Made by a program: the position numbers and the translations under genes. The notes beneath the pieces are model-generated. The model made no database searches and was not told the DNA's origin. It saw only the letters and a program-made list of their open reading frames with translations. From positions 5,828,001-5,892,000 of the forward strand of contig NZ_LT629793.1 of the NCBI RefSeq assembly GCF_900105735.1: a stretch of DNA of 64,000 nucleotides. Direction: 5' to 3'. The stretch comes from Pseudomonas yamanorum (GTDB taxonomy: Bacteria; Pseudomonadota; Gammaproteobacteria; Pseudomonadales; Pseudomonadaceae). Of this stretch, positions 27,375 to 37,025 are shown one piece after another (the stretch's first letter is position 1; each line of letters begins with the position of its first letter).

Positions 27375-29053
27375 GGCTGCACCTCCAGGGCGGCGGCCTT
27401 GGCTTCAGGGCTCGGCACCGGGCGCGTCGCCATGACCGCCATCACATAGTGTTCCGGGTTGTTCAGGCTTTCGGCGGCCGCCTGGGTATAGCGCATCAGC
27501 GGCTCGGCCTTGAACGTCAGGGCGATGCTCAGGCCCAGCAGGAAGAAAATCGGCACGCATTCGAAGCGGCGCAGCAGCGGCGATGGACGTTCTTCCGGGG
27601 TCCAGAAGCGCTGGATGCCGAGGCGGGCGAAGGCGATCAGCGAAGCCAGGCCGGAGAAGATCAGCAGTGCCACCAGGCCCCAGGCGGCCGGACGCACCGG
27701 TTCGTCGATGGCATTGCCCAGGCCCATCGGGTTGATCAACGCGCTGAGCAAGCTGAGCTTGCCGATAAACCCGGACAGCGGTGGCATGCCGATGATCAGC
27801 AGGGCGCAGGCGATAAAGCTCAGGCCGAGGAACGCTACGGTCCAGGGAATCACTTGGCCGACGACGGCTTTCTGTTCATCGTCGAGGTTGGTGCCGGGCG
27901 GTGGATGCAGGGATTCCATGGCCTTGGGCAGGGCTTCGATTTCGTCGTCCAGGGGCATGTCGTTGGCCGAGCGCGAACGTTCGATCAATTCGGCCAGCAG
28001 GAACAGCGCACTCAGCGCCAGGGTGGAACTGACCAGGTAAAACAGCGCCCCGGCGGTCAGGCTTGGCTGGGCAAAACCCACTGCCGACAGCAGGATCCCG
28101 GCGGATACCAGAATACTCAAGCTGGCCATGCGTTCCAGGCGTTGCGCGGCAATCATCGCCAGTGCCGCGCAGACGATGGTCGCCATGCCGCCGTAGATCA
28201 GCCAGTCGCCGCCAAACAGCGCCGAGGCCCCGGCCTGGCCGGAGAACAGCAGGTTCCACAGGCGCAGCACGGTGTACACGCCGACCTTGGTCATGATCGC
28301 AAACATCGCCGCCACCGGCGCACTGGCCGAGGAGTAGGCGGGTGCCAGCCAGAAGTTCAGCGGCCACATGCCGGCCTTGGCCAGGAAGGCGACGGCGAGG
28401 ATGCCCGCACCGGCGTGCAGCAGGCCGCGATCGGCCTCCGGCACCAGGGGGATTTTCAGTGCCAGGTCGGCAAAGTTCAGGGTGCCGGTGACGCCATAGA
28501 TCAGCGCCGCACCAATCAGGAACAAGGTCGAGGCCAGCAGGTTGATCGAGATGTAATGCAGCCCCGCCGACACCCGCGCCCGGCCGGAGCCGTGAAGCAT
28601 CAGGCCGTAGGAGGCCGCCAGCAGCACCTCGAAAAACACGAACAGGTTGAACAGGTCGGCGGTCAGGAAGGCGCCATACAGGCCCATCAACTGAATCTGG
28701 AACAGCGCATGGAAACTGGTGCCGGCCCGATCCCAACGGGCCATGGCGAACAGCAGGGCGCTGACGCCGATGATCCCGGTGAGCACCAGCATCATCGCCG
28801 ACAGTTGGTCCACCACCAGCACGATGCCGAACGGCACTTGCCAGTTGCCCGGCAGGTACACGCCGATGGAGCCGGGGCCGCCTTTTTGGGTCCAGTACAG
28901 CAACAGCACGGCGATGCCGAGGCCGACCATGCTGGAGAACAGGTTGATTCGCGCCTTGAGCGGGCGGTGCTTCTCGCCGAGCATCAGCATCAGCGCGGCG
29001 GTCAGCAACGGCAGCAGGATCGGCGCGATGATCAGTTGATTCATCCAGGTCAT
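27371..29053 (-). CDS. mrpD: Mrp Na+/H+ antiporter subunit D
   Basis: The 560-residue protein has about 14 membrane helices and belongs to the NuoL/M/N proton-translocating family. Signatures include GLYGAFLTADLFNLFVFFEV, the Lys-bearing KAGMWPLNFWLAPAYSSASA and MPPLSGFIGKLSLLSALINP. It and MrpA are thought to form the ion-translocating core. A hydrophilic insertion near residue 370-400 (MPLDDEIEALPKAMESLHPP) is longer than in the Bacillus protein but common in pseudomonads. It overlaps its neighbours by 4 bp. Confidence 0.95.
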   Translation of the reverse strand: MTWMNQLIIAPILLPLLTAALMLMLGEKHRPLKARINLFSSMVGLGIAVLLLYWTQKGGPGSIGVYLPGNWQVPFGIVLVVDQLSAMMLVLTGIIGVSALLFAMARWDRAGTSFHALFQIQLMGLYGAFLTADLFNLFVFFEVLLAASYGLMLHGSGRARVSAGLHYISINLLASTLFLIGAALIYGVTGTLNFADLALKIPLVPEADRGLLHAGAGILAVAFLAKAGMWPLNFWLAPAYSSASAPVAAMFAIMTKVGVYTVLRLWNLLFSGQAGASALFGGDWLIYGGMATIVCAALAMIAAQRLERMASLSILVSAGILLSAVGFAQPSLTAGALFYLVSSTLALSALFLLAELIERSRSANDMPLDDEIEALPKAMESLHPPPGTNLDDEQKAVVGQVIPWTVAFLGLSFIACALLIIGMPPLSGFIGKLSLLSALINPMGLGNAIDEPVRPAAWGLVALLIFSGLASLIAFARLGIQRFWTPEERPSPLLRRFECVPIFFLLGLSIALTFKAEPLMRYTQAAAESLNNPEHYVMAVMATRPVPSPEAKAAALEVQP

Positions 29054-29394
29054 TCCTTGGGCTCCCGGCCGTCTACATGGTCAGTGCCGGTCAGGCCCCG
29101 GGACGCCAGCAGCACCACCAGGAACAGCGCAGTCATGGCGAAGCTGATCACGATCGCCGTCAGCACCAGGGCCTGGGGCAGCGGGTCGGTGTAGTTGAGC
29201 AAGTCTTGCGGCACGCCGTCCTTGATGATCGGCTCCTTGCCGATAAACAGGCTGCCCATGCTGAAGATGAACAGGTTGACCCCGTAGGACAGCAGGCACA
29301 GGCCCATTACCACCTGGAACGTCCGTGGCCGCAGGATCAGCCAGACGCCGGAGGCCGCCAGGACCCCAATGGCAATTGCGATGACTTCTTCCAT
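29050..29394 (-). CDS. mrpC: Mrp Na+/H+ antiporter subunit C
   Basis: The 114-residue NuoK-like protein has three membrane helices. MGLCLLSYGVNLFIFSMGSL and TDPLPQALVLTAIVISFAMT are diagnostic of MrpC/MnhC. Its start overlaps the MrpAB stop by one base and its stop overlaps mrpD by 4 bp. Confidence 0.94.
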   Translation of the reverse strand: MEEVIAIAIGVLAASGVWLILRPRTFQVVMGLCLLSYGVNLFIFSMGSLFIGKEPIIKDGVPQDLLNYTDPLPQALVLTAIVISFAMTALFLVVLLASRGLTGTDHVDGREPKE

Positions 29395-32315
29395 CAGGCG
29401 GCTCCTCCTTGGCTGGCAACGGCTTTCGCCTGGTTGCTGGGTTTATGGGCACGCACCGATTGGTGGCCCAGGGCGGTGAGCATCAGCAAGGTCGAGCCGA
29501 CCACCATGGCGTACACGCCGACGTCGAAGAACAGTGCGCTGGCGACGTGGATGTCCCCCAGCACCGGCAGGCTGAAGTGCCAGGTGTGGGTGGTGAGGAA
29601 CGGGTAACCGGCGAGCAGTGCGCCGAGCCCAGTCAGGGTTGCGGATAACAAGCCAAAGCCCATCCAGCGCATCGGTCGCAGGCTCATCTGTGCCTCGACC
29701 CACTGGGTACCGGCGACCATGTATTGCAGGGTGAACGCGACGGACATCACCAGCCCGGCGACAAATCCGCCGCCCGGTTGGTTGTGGCCGCGCATGAACA
29801 GGTAGAAGGAGACAACCAGGGCAATCGGCAGCAGCAGGCGCACCAGCACCGCCGGCACCATCATGAAGCCCAAGGCGGTGTCGCTGGCCTGGCGCGGGTT
29901 GACCAGGTCGGTGGCTACGTCGGGTGCCAACTGGCGCTGTTGCGCGGGCAACTCCATGCTTTCTTTCGAAGGCCGGAAGCGACGCAACAGGGCGTAGACA
30001 GTCAGCGCCACGGCGCCGAGCACGGTGATTTCGCCCAGGGTGTCGAACCCACGGAAGTCCACCAGCATCACGTTCACCACATTGCTGCCGCCGCCTTCGG
30101 GCAGGGCGCGGCTGAGGTAGAACGAGGAGATGTCGTTGGGGGTCTGGCGGGTCAGCATCGCGTAGGAGAGCAGCGCCATTCCGCCACCGACCACGGTGGA
30201 CAGGAGAAAGTCCCGCAGGCGGCGGATGCGTGCCTTGCGCAACGAGCTCGGCAGTGGCGAGACTTCTTCGATCCGCCGTGGCAGCCAGCGCAGGCCCAGC
30301 AGGATCAGCACCGTGGTGACCACTTCCACCACCAGTTGGGTCAGCGCCAGGTCCGGCGCGGAGAACCAGACGAAGGTCACGCAGGTCACCATCCCGCACA
30401 CGCTGACCATGGTCAGGGCCGCCAGCCGGTGATACTTGGCTTGCCAGGCGGCGCCCAGGGCACAGGCGATCGCCAGCAACCAGAGGGTGACGAACACGAT
30501 GGAACCCGGGATCTTCGGCCGGTCGCCCCAACTGATGCCGCTGTAGAGCATCGGGATCAACCCGGCGATCACCGCCGCCAGCACCAGTAGGAACAGCTGG
30601 GTTTGCAGGCGTTTGGTGCTGATGCGTTTTTCGATCTTGCGCACCCCGCGCATCATCACCACCAGGCAGCGCTCGAAGCCGCGCTTGCCGTTGAAGTAGC
30701 TGATGATCGGCGGGTATTTGAAGCGGCCCAGCTTGAGTTGCTTGCGCAGCAGCAGATAGAGCACCACGCCGCCGGACATGGCCACCAGGCTCATGATCAT
30801 CGGCGCGTTCCAGCCATGCCAGATGGCGAGGCTGTACTCCGGCAGCTCGCCGCCGACCACCGGCAAGGCGGCAGCGGCGAGGATCGAACCGACCACCTGG
30901 GCCGGGAAAATCCCCACCAGCAGGCAGGTAAACACCAGCAACTCCACCGGCGCGCGCATCCAGCGTGGTGGCTCGTGCGGAGTGTGAGGCAGGTTGGTGG
31001 CTTTAGGGCCGAAGAACACATCCACGGTAAAGCGCAGGGCATAGGCCACGCTGAAGGTGCCGGCGATGGTTGCGATGACCGGCAGGGCGATTTCCACCCA
31101 GGCGGTGGCGGAGATGAACACGGTTTCGGCGAAGAACATTTCCTTGGACAGGAAGCCGTTGAGCAGCGGCACGCCGGCCATGGACGCACTGGCGACCATC
31201 GCCAGCGTCGCAGTGAACGGAATCAGCTTCACCAAGCCGCTGAGCTTGCGAATGTCACGGGTGCCGCTTTCGTGGTCGATGATCCCCGCCGCCATGAACA
31301 GCGATGCCTTGAAGGTGGCGTGGTTGAGGATATGGAATACCGCGGCGACGGCGGCCAGCGGGCTGTTGAGGCCCAGCAGCAAGGTGATCAGCCCGAGGTG
31401 GCTGATGGTGGAGTAGGCCAGCAGGCCCTTGAGATCGTTCTGGAACATGGCGCAATAAGCGCCGAGCAGCAGGGTAATGGCGCCGGCACCGCCGACAATC
31501 CAGAACCACTCTTCGCTGCCGGACAGCGACGGCCACAGGCGGGCCAGCAGGAACACGCCGGCCTTCACCATCGTTGCCGAGTGCAGGTAGGCCGACACCG
31601 GCGTCGGTGCAGCCATGGCGTGGGGCAGCCAGAAGTGGAAGGGGAATTGCGCGCTTTTGCTCAGGGCGCCGATCAGCACCAGGGCGAGCATGATCGGGTA
31701 CAGCGAATGGGCACGGATCTGATCACCGGCAGCCAGGACCTGGTCCAGGTCGTAGCTGCCGACGATATGCCCGAGCAGCATCACCCCCGCCAGCAGGCAC
31801 AAACCGCCCGCGCCGGTGACCATCAGCGCCATATAGGCGCCGCGCCGGGCATCGGCACGGTGGTGCCAGTAGCCGATCAACAGGAACGAGAACAGGCTGG
31901 TGAGTTCCCAGAAAAACACGATCTGGATCAGGTTGCCGGAAATCACCAGGCCAAGCATGGCGCCCATAAACGCCAGGAAAAACGCGAAGAAACGCGGCAC
32001 CGGGTCTTCCGGCGACATGTAATAACGGGCGTACAGCGACACCAAAGTCCCGATGCCCAGTACCAGCATCGAGAACAGCCAGGCAAAACCGTCCATGCGC
32101 AATACGAAGTTCAGCCCGAGGCTGGGCAACCACATGAATTCTTCACGTATCACGCCACCGTGGGCGATCTGGGGGTAGAGCAGGGCGACTTGAACCGTCC
32201 CGACCAGGGCGACGAGGCCGGCCAGCAGGGACTCTGTATTACGTGCGTTGTGCGGCAGCAAGGCCGCGAGACAGCTGCCGATAAAGGGCAGAAGCAGTAG
32301 AACTATCAGGGACAT
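29394..32315 (-). CDS. mrpA: Mrp Na+/H+ antiporter fused subunits A and B
   Basis: At 973 residues this is the fused MrpA-MrpB form of group 2 operons (ShaA/PhaAB in pseudomonads and rhizobia). The N-terminal two thirds is NuoL-like: YMSPEDPVPRFFAFFLAFMG, KSAQFPFHFWLPHAMAAPTP with the key Lys, and HLGLITLLLGL. The C-terminal region from about residue 820 carries the MrpB motifs (FYLFMRGHNQPGGGFVAGLV). First gene of the operon mrpAB-C-D-E-F-G. The complex exports Na+ in exchange for protons and supports salt and alkali tolerance. Confidence 0.95.
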   Translation of the reverse strand: MSLIVLLLLPFIGSCLAALLPHNARNTESLLAGLVALVGTVQVALLYPQIAHGGVIREEFMWLPSLGLNFVLRMDGFAWLFSMLVLGIGTLVSLYARYYMSPEDPVPRFFAFFLAFMGAMLGLVISGNLIQIVFFWELTSLFSFLLIGYWHHRADARRGAYMALMVTGAGGLCLLAGVMLLGHIVGSYDLDQVLAAGDQIRAHSLYPIMLALVLIGALSKSAQFPFHFWLPHAMAAPTPVSAYLHSATMVKAGVFLLARLWPSLSGSEEWFWIVGGAGAITLLLGAYCAMFQNDLKGLLAYSTISHLGLITLLLGLNSPLAAVAAVFHILNHATFKASLFMAAGIIDHESGTRDIRKLSGLVKLIPFTATLAMVASASMAGVPLLNGFLSKEMFFAETVFISATAWVEIALPVIATIAGTFSVAYALRFTVDVFFGPKATNLPHTPHEPPRWMRAPVELLVFTCLLVGIFPAQVVGSILAAAALPVVGGELPEYSLAIWHGWNAPMIMSLVAMSGGVVLYLLLRKQLKLGRFKYPPIISYFNGKRGFERCLVVMMRGVRKIEKRISTKRLQTQLFLLVLAAVIAGLIPMLYSGISWGDRPKIPGSIVFVTLWLLAIACALGAAWQAKYHRLAALTMVSVCGMVTCVTFVWFSAPDLALTQLVVEVVTTVLILLGLRWLPRRIEEVSPLPSSLRKARIRRLRDFLLSTVVGGGMALLSYAMLTRQTPNDISSFYLSRALPEGGGSNVVNVMLVDFRGFDTLGEITVLGAVALTVYALLRRFRPSKESMELPAQQRQLAPDVATDLVNPRQASDTALGFMMVPAVLVRLLLPIALVVSFYLFMRGHNQPGGGFVAGLVMSVAFTLQYMVAGTQWVEAQMSLRPMRWMGFGLLSATLTGLGALLAGYPFLTTHTWHFSLPVLGDIHVASALFFDVGVYAMVVGSTLLMLTALGHQSVRAHKPSNQAKAVASQGGAA

Positions 32316-32404
32316 AGGCTTCTAATCTGCGGGAGTTTGGGATGCATCATACGTGCCGGAATCTTGATCACCAAACGGCAAGATGTGGCAGGATCCTACA
32401 AGGT

Positions 32405-32484
32405 AGGCTGAAAAAGACTGTTTGGCATTGTTTCAATGCCTGTATTCAGGGCAGGTATGCTGTTCAAAGGCTTTTTTTCAGCCT
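32405..32484 (+). promoter_or_regulatory. Structured leader of the ABC-F gene
   Basis: AGGCTGAAAAA (32405-32415) and TTTTTCAGCCT (32474-32484) are perfect 11-bp arms that enclose a second hairpin, GGCATTG-TTT-CAATGCC (32424-32440). The distal arm includes a run of T 18 bp before the ABC-F start. Alternative foldings could give an attenuator. ABC-F resistance genes are often attenuated, but a role here is inference. Confidence 0.45.
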
Positions 32485-32502
32485 GTTACATAAGGACGTG
32501 TG

Positions 32503-34080
32503 ATGACCCAGCGATTGCTCCACCTTGACCATGTCGCCTACAGCCTGCCGGACGGACGCAGCCTGTTCGACAACCTGAACCATGCTTTCAGCGCCCGGGC
32601 GACCGGCCTCGTGGGGGCCAATGGGACTGGCAAGTCCTTGTTGGGCGCAATGCTCGCGGGCACCCTGCAGCCCACCCGCGGGCATGTGCGCCGTGAGGGC
32701 AGTGTGTACGCGGTGACGCAACTGCTGGAGCCCGAGCGCTATCCCACCGTAGCGGCGCTGGCAGGTGTCGACCAAGTGCTGGGAGCGTTGGCGCGTATCA
32801 CCGAGGGCAGTCTGGACGAACACGACCATGCACTGGCGGTCGATCAATGGGATTGCGCGCCTCGACTGGTGGCTGCCCTGGAACACATCGGCCTGGGGCA
32901 CTTGACTGCCGACTCGCCCACCGCAGCCCTCAGTGGCGGCGAACGCCAGCGCGTCGCTTTGCTGGGCGCCTGGTTGTCCAGGGCAGACTGGTTGATCCTC
33001 GATGAGCCCAGCAACCACTTGGACATTGATCAGCAACACAAGCTTGCCCAGCAGATTGGTCGGTGGTCCAGCGGCCTGGTGCTGATCAGCCACGACCGTG
33101 GGTTGCTGGAGCACATGGACGAGATTGTCGAACTGTCGCCCACGGGCTTGGCGGTTTACGGCGGTAATTACAGCCACTATGCGGCGACACGGGAGCAGGA
33201 GCAGCAAGCGTTCCAGTCGGCGTTGCAGGGGGAGCGCGCGCACGCCAGACGTGAGCAGCGTGAAGCGGTCATCCAGATGGAGCGTCAGCAGCGCCGCAAT
33301 GCCCGGGGCGACCGCCAGGCCCGGGATGGCAATCAGACCAAACTGATCACCAACGCCCAGAAAGAGCGCAGTGAAAACAGCCAGGGCAAGTTGCGCCTCA
33401 ATCAGCAGCTGGCGCGTGAGCAGCAACAGCAGCGGATCGCCGAGGCGCGTGCACGGTGTGCGCCCGAGATCCAGCGCATGATGCTGTCGCCGGAAAGCGT
33501 GGTGCCCCAGGGCAAGCTGGTGTTGCAACTCAATGAGGTGGTGCTGCCGTTTGGCAGCCGCGCACCGATCAATCTCACCCTGACCGGCCCGATGCGCATG
33601 GCGATCGTGGGGGCCAATGGCAGCGGCAAGTCGAGCCTGTTGCGGGTGATCGCCGGCCAGTTGCCGGTGGCCGCCGGCGAGTTGGCGCGCAGTTGTCATA
33701 TCGGCTGGCTGGACCAACACGCCGGGCTGGAGCACCCCGAACGCACGGCGGTGCAATGGCTTTACGAAAGTAATCCGCTACTGGCGGAAAGCGAAGCGCG
33801 TACCCGGCTGGCGCAAATGGGCATCGATGCCGACCGCGCGATGCTCGACACCTGCCAACTGAGCGGTGGCGAGCGCCTGAAAATTGCCCTGGCCGCGCAG
33901 CTCTACGCCCAGCATCCGCCGCAATTGCTGTTGTTGGACGAACCCGATAACCATCTGGACTTGCCCAGCCGGATTGCCCTGGAGCAAATGCTCAATCAAT
34001 ACCAGGGTGCATTGATCGTGGTGTCCCATGACGAGGCGTTTCTACAGTCCATTAACCTGGACGGCGAGTTGCGCCTCTGA
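32503..34080 (+). CDS. ABC-F family ATPase
   Basis: The protein is 525 residues with two ABC domains and no membrane segments. The first Walker A is GLVGANGTGKS, signature LSGGERQRVAL, Walker B WLILDEPSNHLD. The second Walker A is AIVGANGSGKSS, signature LSGGERLKIAL, Walker B LLLLDEPDNHLD. The linker is long and rich in Arg, Gln and Glu (REQREAVIQMERQQRRNARG). ABC-F proteins bind the ribosomal E site and act in translation or antibiotic protection; this subgroup is not clearly Uup, EttA or a known resistance factor. ATG at 32503 has AAGGA upstream. The gene is convergent with the EamA gene, 5 bp apart. Confidence 0.9.
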   Translation: MTQRLLHLDHVAYSLPDGRSLFDNLNHAFSARATGLVGANGTGKSLLGAMLAGTLQPTRGHVRREGSVYAVTQLLEPERYPTVAALAGVDQVLGALARITEGSLDEHDHALAVDQWDCAPRLVAALEHIGLGHLTADSPTAALSGGERQRVALLGAWLSRADWLILDEPSNHLDIDQQHKLAQQIGRWSSGLVLISHDRGLLEHMDEIVELSPTGLAVYGGNYSHYAATREQEQQAFQSALQGERAHARREQREAVIQMERQQRRNARGDRQARDGNQTKLITNAQKERSENSQGKLRLNQQLAREQQQQRIAEARARCAPEIQRMMLSPESVVPQGKLVLQLNEVVLPFGSRAPINLTLTGPMRMAIVGANGSGKSSLLRVIAGQLPVAAGELARSCHIGWLDQHAGLEHPERTAVQWLYESNPLLAESEARTRLAQMGIDADRAMLDTCQLSGGERLKIALAAQLYAQHPPQLLLLDEPDNHLDLPSRIALEQMLNQYQGALIVVSHDEAFLQSINLDGELRL

Positions 34081-34085
34081 GGCGT

Positions 34086-35006
34086 TTAACCCTGGTTTTC
34101 GTGTTCCAGTTCGATCTCGGGTTCGGCGAGCCGCTGCCGACGGGTTTTTATTTCGCTGACAATCACCGCCGCCACAATCAATGCTGCGCCCACCATGGCA
34201 ATCGGCGGGAAGCGCTCGCCGGCAATCCGCCCGACGACGCCGGCCCACACCGGCTCCCCGGCATAAATCAGCGTGGCCCGAGTCGGCGAGACGCTTTTCT
34301 GCGCCCAGTTCATCGCCACCTGAATCACCGCGCTGGTCAGTCCCAGGCCCACCGCGCTGAACAGCAGCAACCAGGAAAACGCCGGCAACGCCTCGCCCAT
34401 CGGCACCACCATCAGGAACGACAGCACTGAGGCCGTGGCCAGTTGCACCACCGTCACCCGACGTACATCCACCTGCCCGGCAAAGGCGCTGATCAGGATG
34501 ATCTCGGCGGCAATCGCCACCGCACCGATCAGCGTGGCGATTTCACCGGGGCTGAAATTCAGCGATGTTCCGGCCGGGCCGGTCAGCAGCATCAACCCGG
34601 TAAACGCCAGCATAATGCCGATGCTCGGCATCAACCCCGGCCGCCGTCCCAGCACCAGCCATTGCAGCAGCGGCACGAATGGCACATACAGCGCGGTGAT
34701 GAATGCCGACTGGCTGCTCAGGATTGTCTGCAAGCCAATGGTCTGCAAACCGTAGCCGAACATGATCGCTACACCGATAAAGCACCCGGCTTTCAACTCA
34801 AAGAATGTCAGGCCTCGCAGACTGCGTAACGAGAACGCCCCGACGATCAGCGCCGCCGCCGCAAAACGCAGGCCGACAAAAAACATCGGGCCGCTCACGG
34901 CCATGGCGTGCTGCACCAGCAAAAAGGTGCCACCCCAAAACATGGTGATCACCACCAATACACATTCGGCTTTGCTGAAACGGGAAAACAATGGGGAGGT
35001 GGTCAT
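34086..35006 (-). CDS. EamA/DMT-family exporter
   Basis: The protein is about 306 residues from the Met at 35006, with ten predicted membrane helices in two EamA halves. Visible signatures are VLVVITMFWGGTFLLVQHAM at the N-terminus, LQTILSSQSAFITALYVPFVP in the first half and ATLIYAGEPVWAGVVGRIAG in the second. Such RhaT-like carriers usually export amino acids or other small metabolites. It is divergent from an XRE-cupin regulator with paired palindromes between them, a common arrangement in which the regulator controls the exporter. Confidence 0.88.
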   Translation of the reverse strand: MTTSPLFSRFSKAECVLVVITMFWGGTFLLVQHAMAVSGPMFFVGLRFAAAALIVGAFSLRSLRGLTFFELKAGCFIGVAIMFGYGLQTIGLQTILSSQSAFITALYVPFVPLLQWLVLGRRPGLMPSIGIMLAFTGLMLLTGPAGTSLNFSPGEIATLIGAVAIAAEIILISAFAGQVDVRRVTVVQLATASVLSFLMVVPMGEALPAFSWLLLFSAVGLGLTSAVIQVAMNWAQKSVSPTRATLIYAGEPVWAGVVGRIAGERFPPIAMVGAALIVAAVIVSEIKTRRQRLAEPEIELEHENQG

Positions 35007-35061
35007 GGCGGCTCGGTCTTGCACAGTAGGGGCGCGGACCGCACAATGCGCCGCAAGCTGG

Positions 35062-35102
35062 GCAGTATACTGCGCAACCCCACCCTGTGAGCAATATAGT
35101 GC
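35062..35102. promoter_or_regulatory. Two related palindromes between EamA and XRE-cupin genes
   Basis: GCAGTATACTGC (35062-35073) is a perfect 12-bp palindrome and GCAATATAGTGC (35091-35102) an imperfect copy, with centres 29 bp apart. The second overlaps the proposed GTG start at 35087, so the real start may be the GTG at 35099 or the site may be internal. Confidence 0.5.
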
Positions 35103-35662
35103 ACAAAGAAAATCCGCAACGGGCTTCGGTCCTGCAACACGTCAGCCAGAACGTTCGACGCCTGCGTCATGCAGCAGAGTTGAGCCAGACGGCGTTGTCC
35201 GAAAAATCCGGCGTCAGCCGGCGCATGCTGGTGGCGATCGAGGCGGGGGAGAAGAACGTCAGCCTGTCGACCCTCGATCGGGTGGCCGAAGCCCTGGACG
35301 TGGCCTTCAGCGACCTGATCCAGGCTCCGGACGCCCCCGACCACAGCCGTATCAACGAACTGGCCTGGGCCGGCGAGATCCCCGGCAGCAAAGCCGTGCT
35401 GCTGGCCAAAGCCACCGCTCGCCGCGAGGTGGAGCTATGGGAGATGCGCCTGGAGCCCGGTGATCGCTACATGCCCGAGCCGGACCCCGAGGGCTGGAGC
35501 GTGCAGTTGTTTGTGTTCGAAGGCACGCTGACGCTGGTGCTGGGTGACGAGGAAAAACACGTCGCCACCGGTGAGTTCCTGATGTTCGCCAGTCGCTACC
35601 TTCACGCCTATCGCAATGACGGCGACGTGGCGGTGCGGTTTGTACGCAATGTGGTGATCTAA
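35087..35662 (+). CDS. XRE-family regulator with C-terminal cupin
   Basis: The protein is about 191 residues. Residues 12-75 are a Cro/CI-type helix-turn-helix (LRHAAELSQTALSEKSGVSR, then VSLSTLDRVAEALDVAFSDL). Residues 110-185 form a cupin barrel (WEMRLEPGDRYMPEPDPEGW and VATGEFLMFASRYLHAYRND). This architecture is that of PuuR/HipB-cupin regulators that sense a small metabolite. The start is uncertain because no clear ribosome-binding site precedes the GTG at 35087; a GTG at 35099 is equally possible. Control of the divergent EamA exporter is inferred. Confidence 0.85.
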   Translation: MSNIVHKENPQRASVLQHVSQNVRRLRHAAELSQTALSEKSGVSRRMLVAIEAGEKNVSLSTLDRVAEALDVAFSDLIQAPDAPDHSRINELAWAGEIPGSKAVLLAKATARREVELWEMRLEPGDRYMPEPDPEGWSVQLFVFEGTLTLVLGDEEKHVATGEFLMFASRYLHAYRNDGDVAVRFVRNVVI

Positions 35663-35816
35663 CTGTTGGCAGCGCAACAGTGGTTGGACACTTTGCTGGT
35701 TTGAACCGCTGACGACTTCCCCGTTTTACAAGCAACCCTCTGATTTTATTGAGCGTTAGATTCAGGCACGACTCCTGCAATTACCCCAGTATCTCTCTGG
35801 AGCCTGGAGTCGGCCC

Positions 35817-37013
35817 ATGTCAGCCCAACCCCTGCAACCTGCCCACATCATTCGCTCAGACGCCGAAGCCATCGCCGTCGCCACCGAGTTGGCCAAGCGT
35901 TTCGCCGTCGAGGCCGGTGTGCGTGACCGCGAACGACGCCTGCCGGTGGCCGAGCTGGATGAATTCTCCGCCAGCGGCCTGTGGGGCATCACCATTCCCA
36001 AGGCCTACGGTGGCGCAGGGGTGTCCTATGTGACGGTGGCCGAGGTGATCAAGCTGATCTCGGCCGCCGATCCGTCCCTGGGGCAGATTCCGCAGAACCA
36101 CCTGGGCGTTGTCGACATCCTCCTGCAAACCGCCAGCGAGGAACAAAAGCAGCACTACTTCGCCAAGGTCTTGCAGGGCTACCGTTTCGGCAACGCCTTC
36201 TCCGAGGCCAAGAGCAAAAACGCCGGCACCTTTGATACGCAAGTGCGCTTTGACGGCGACAGCGCGTACATCAACGGTGAGAAGTTCTACTGCACCGGCG
36301 CCTTGTTCGCCCATATCGTGCCCGCGGTGGGCGTGAATGAAAAAGACCAGGCCTTCATCGCCTTTGTCGAGCGGGACGCGCCGGGGCTGCAAGTGGTCGA
36401 CAGTTGGGATGGCTTCGGCCAGCGCACCACCGCCAGCGGCGGCGTGACCCTCGACGGTGTGAAGGTGCCGCTGAGTGCGGTGATTCCCGCCCACCAGGCC
36501 TTCGACCAACCCACCGCCAACGGCCCGATTTCGCAAATTATCCAGGCGGCCGTCGACACCGGTATCGCCCTCGGTGCCCTGGAACAAGCAAAAATCCATG
36601 CACGCCAGGCCCGGCCCTGGATCGACAGCCAGCAGGATCACGGCTGGCAAGACCCGTTCACCATCGCCGCCATCGGCGACCTGGAATGGCGGGTCCACGG
36701 CACCGAAGCGATCCTCGCCAAGGCCGGCGTTGCCGTAGACCAGGCCCTGGCCAACCCCAACGAAGACACCGTGGCCAATGCCTCGCTGGTGGTCGCCCAG
36801 GCCAAGGTGCTGTCAGCCGAAACCGCGTTGCTCGCGAGCAGCAAACTCTTCGAACTGGCCGGCACCCGCTCGGTGTCCGGCAAGCACAACCTCGACCGTT
36901 TCTGGCGCAACGCGCGCACCCACACCTTGCATGACCCGGCCCGCTGGAAATACCACTTGATCGGCAACTTTGTGCTCAACGGCGTCAAGCCCGCACGCCA
37001 CGCCTGGAACTGA
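35817..37013 (+). CDS. sfnB: SfnB-family sulfur acquisition oxidoreductase
   Basis: The 398-residue protein has the acyl-CoA dehydrogenase/DszC fold. The N-terminal helical domain includes SGLWGITIPKAYGGAGVSYV, the middle beta domain contains FGNAFSEAKSKNAGTFDTQV and KFYCTGALFAHIVP, and the C-terminal helix bundle runs from about residue 254 with LDRFWRNARTHTLHDPARWK. It lacks the usual catalytic Glu layout of true acyl-CoA dehydrogenases and resembles flavin-dependent monooxygenases acting on sulfones and related organosulfur compounds. It heads a run with an LLM flavin monooxygenase, consistent with use of organic sulfur. The ATG at 35817 gives the standard N-terminus. Confidence 0.87.
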   Translation: MSAQPLQPAHIIRSDAEAIAVATELAKRFAVEAGVRDRERRLPVAELDEFSASGLWGITIPKAYGGAGVSYVTVAEVIKLISAADPSLGQIPQNHLGVVDILLQTASEEQKQHYFAKVLQGYRFGNAFSEAKSKNAGTFDTQVRFDGDSAYINGEKFYCTGALFAHIVPAVGVNEKDQAFIAFVERDAPGLQVVDSWDGFGQRTTASGGVTLDGVKVPLSAVIPAHQAFDQPTANGPISQIIQAAVDTGIALGALEQAKIHARQARPWIDSQQDHGWQDPFTIAAIGDLEWRVHGTEAILAKAGVAVDQALANPNEDTVANASLVVAQAKVLSAETALLASSKLFELAGTRSVSGKHNLDRFWRNARTHTLHDPARWKYHLIGNFVLNGVKPARHAWN

Positions 37014-37025
37014 GGAGCTTCATCC

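Noticed and set aside
35663..35816. Possible sigma-54 promoter upstream of sfnB (TGGTTGGACACTTTGCT)
   Set aside because: The GG-GC spacing is 11 bases rather than the required 10, and no other good match was found.
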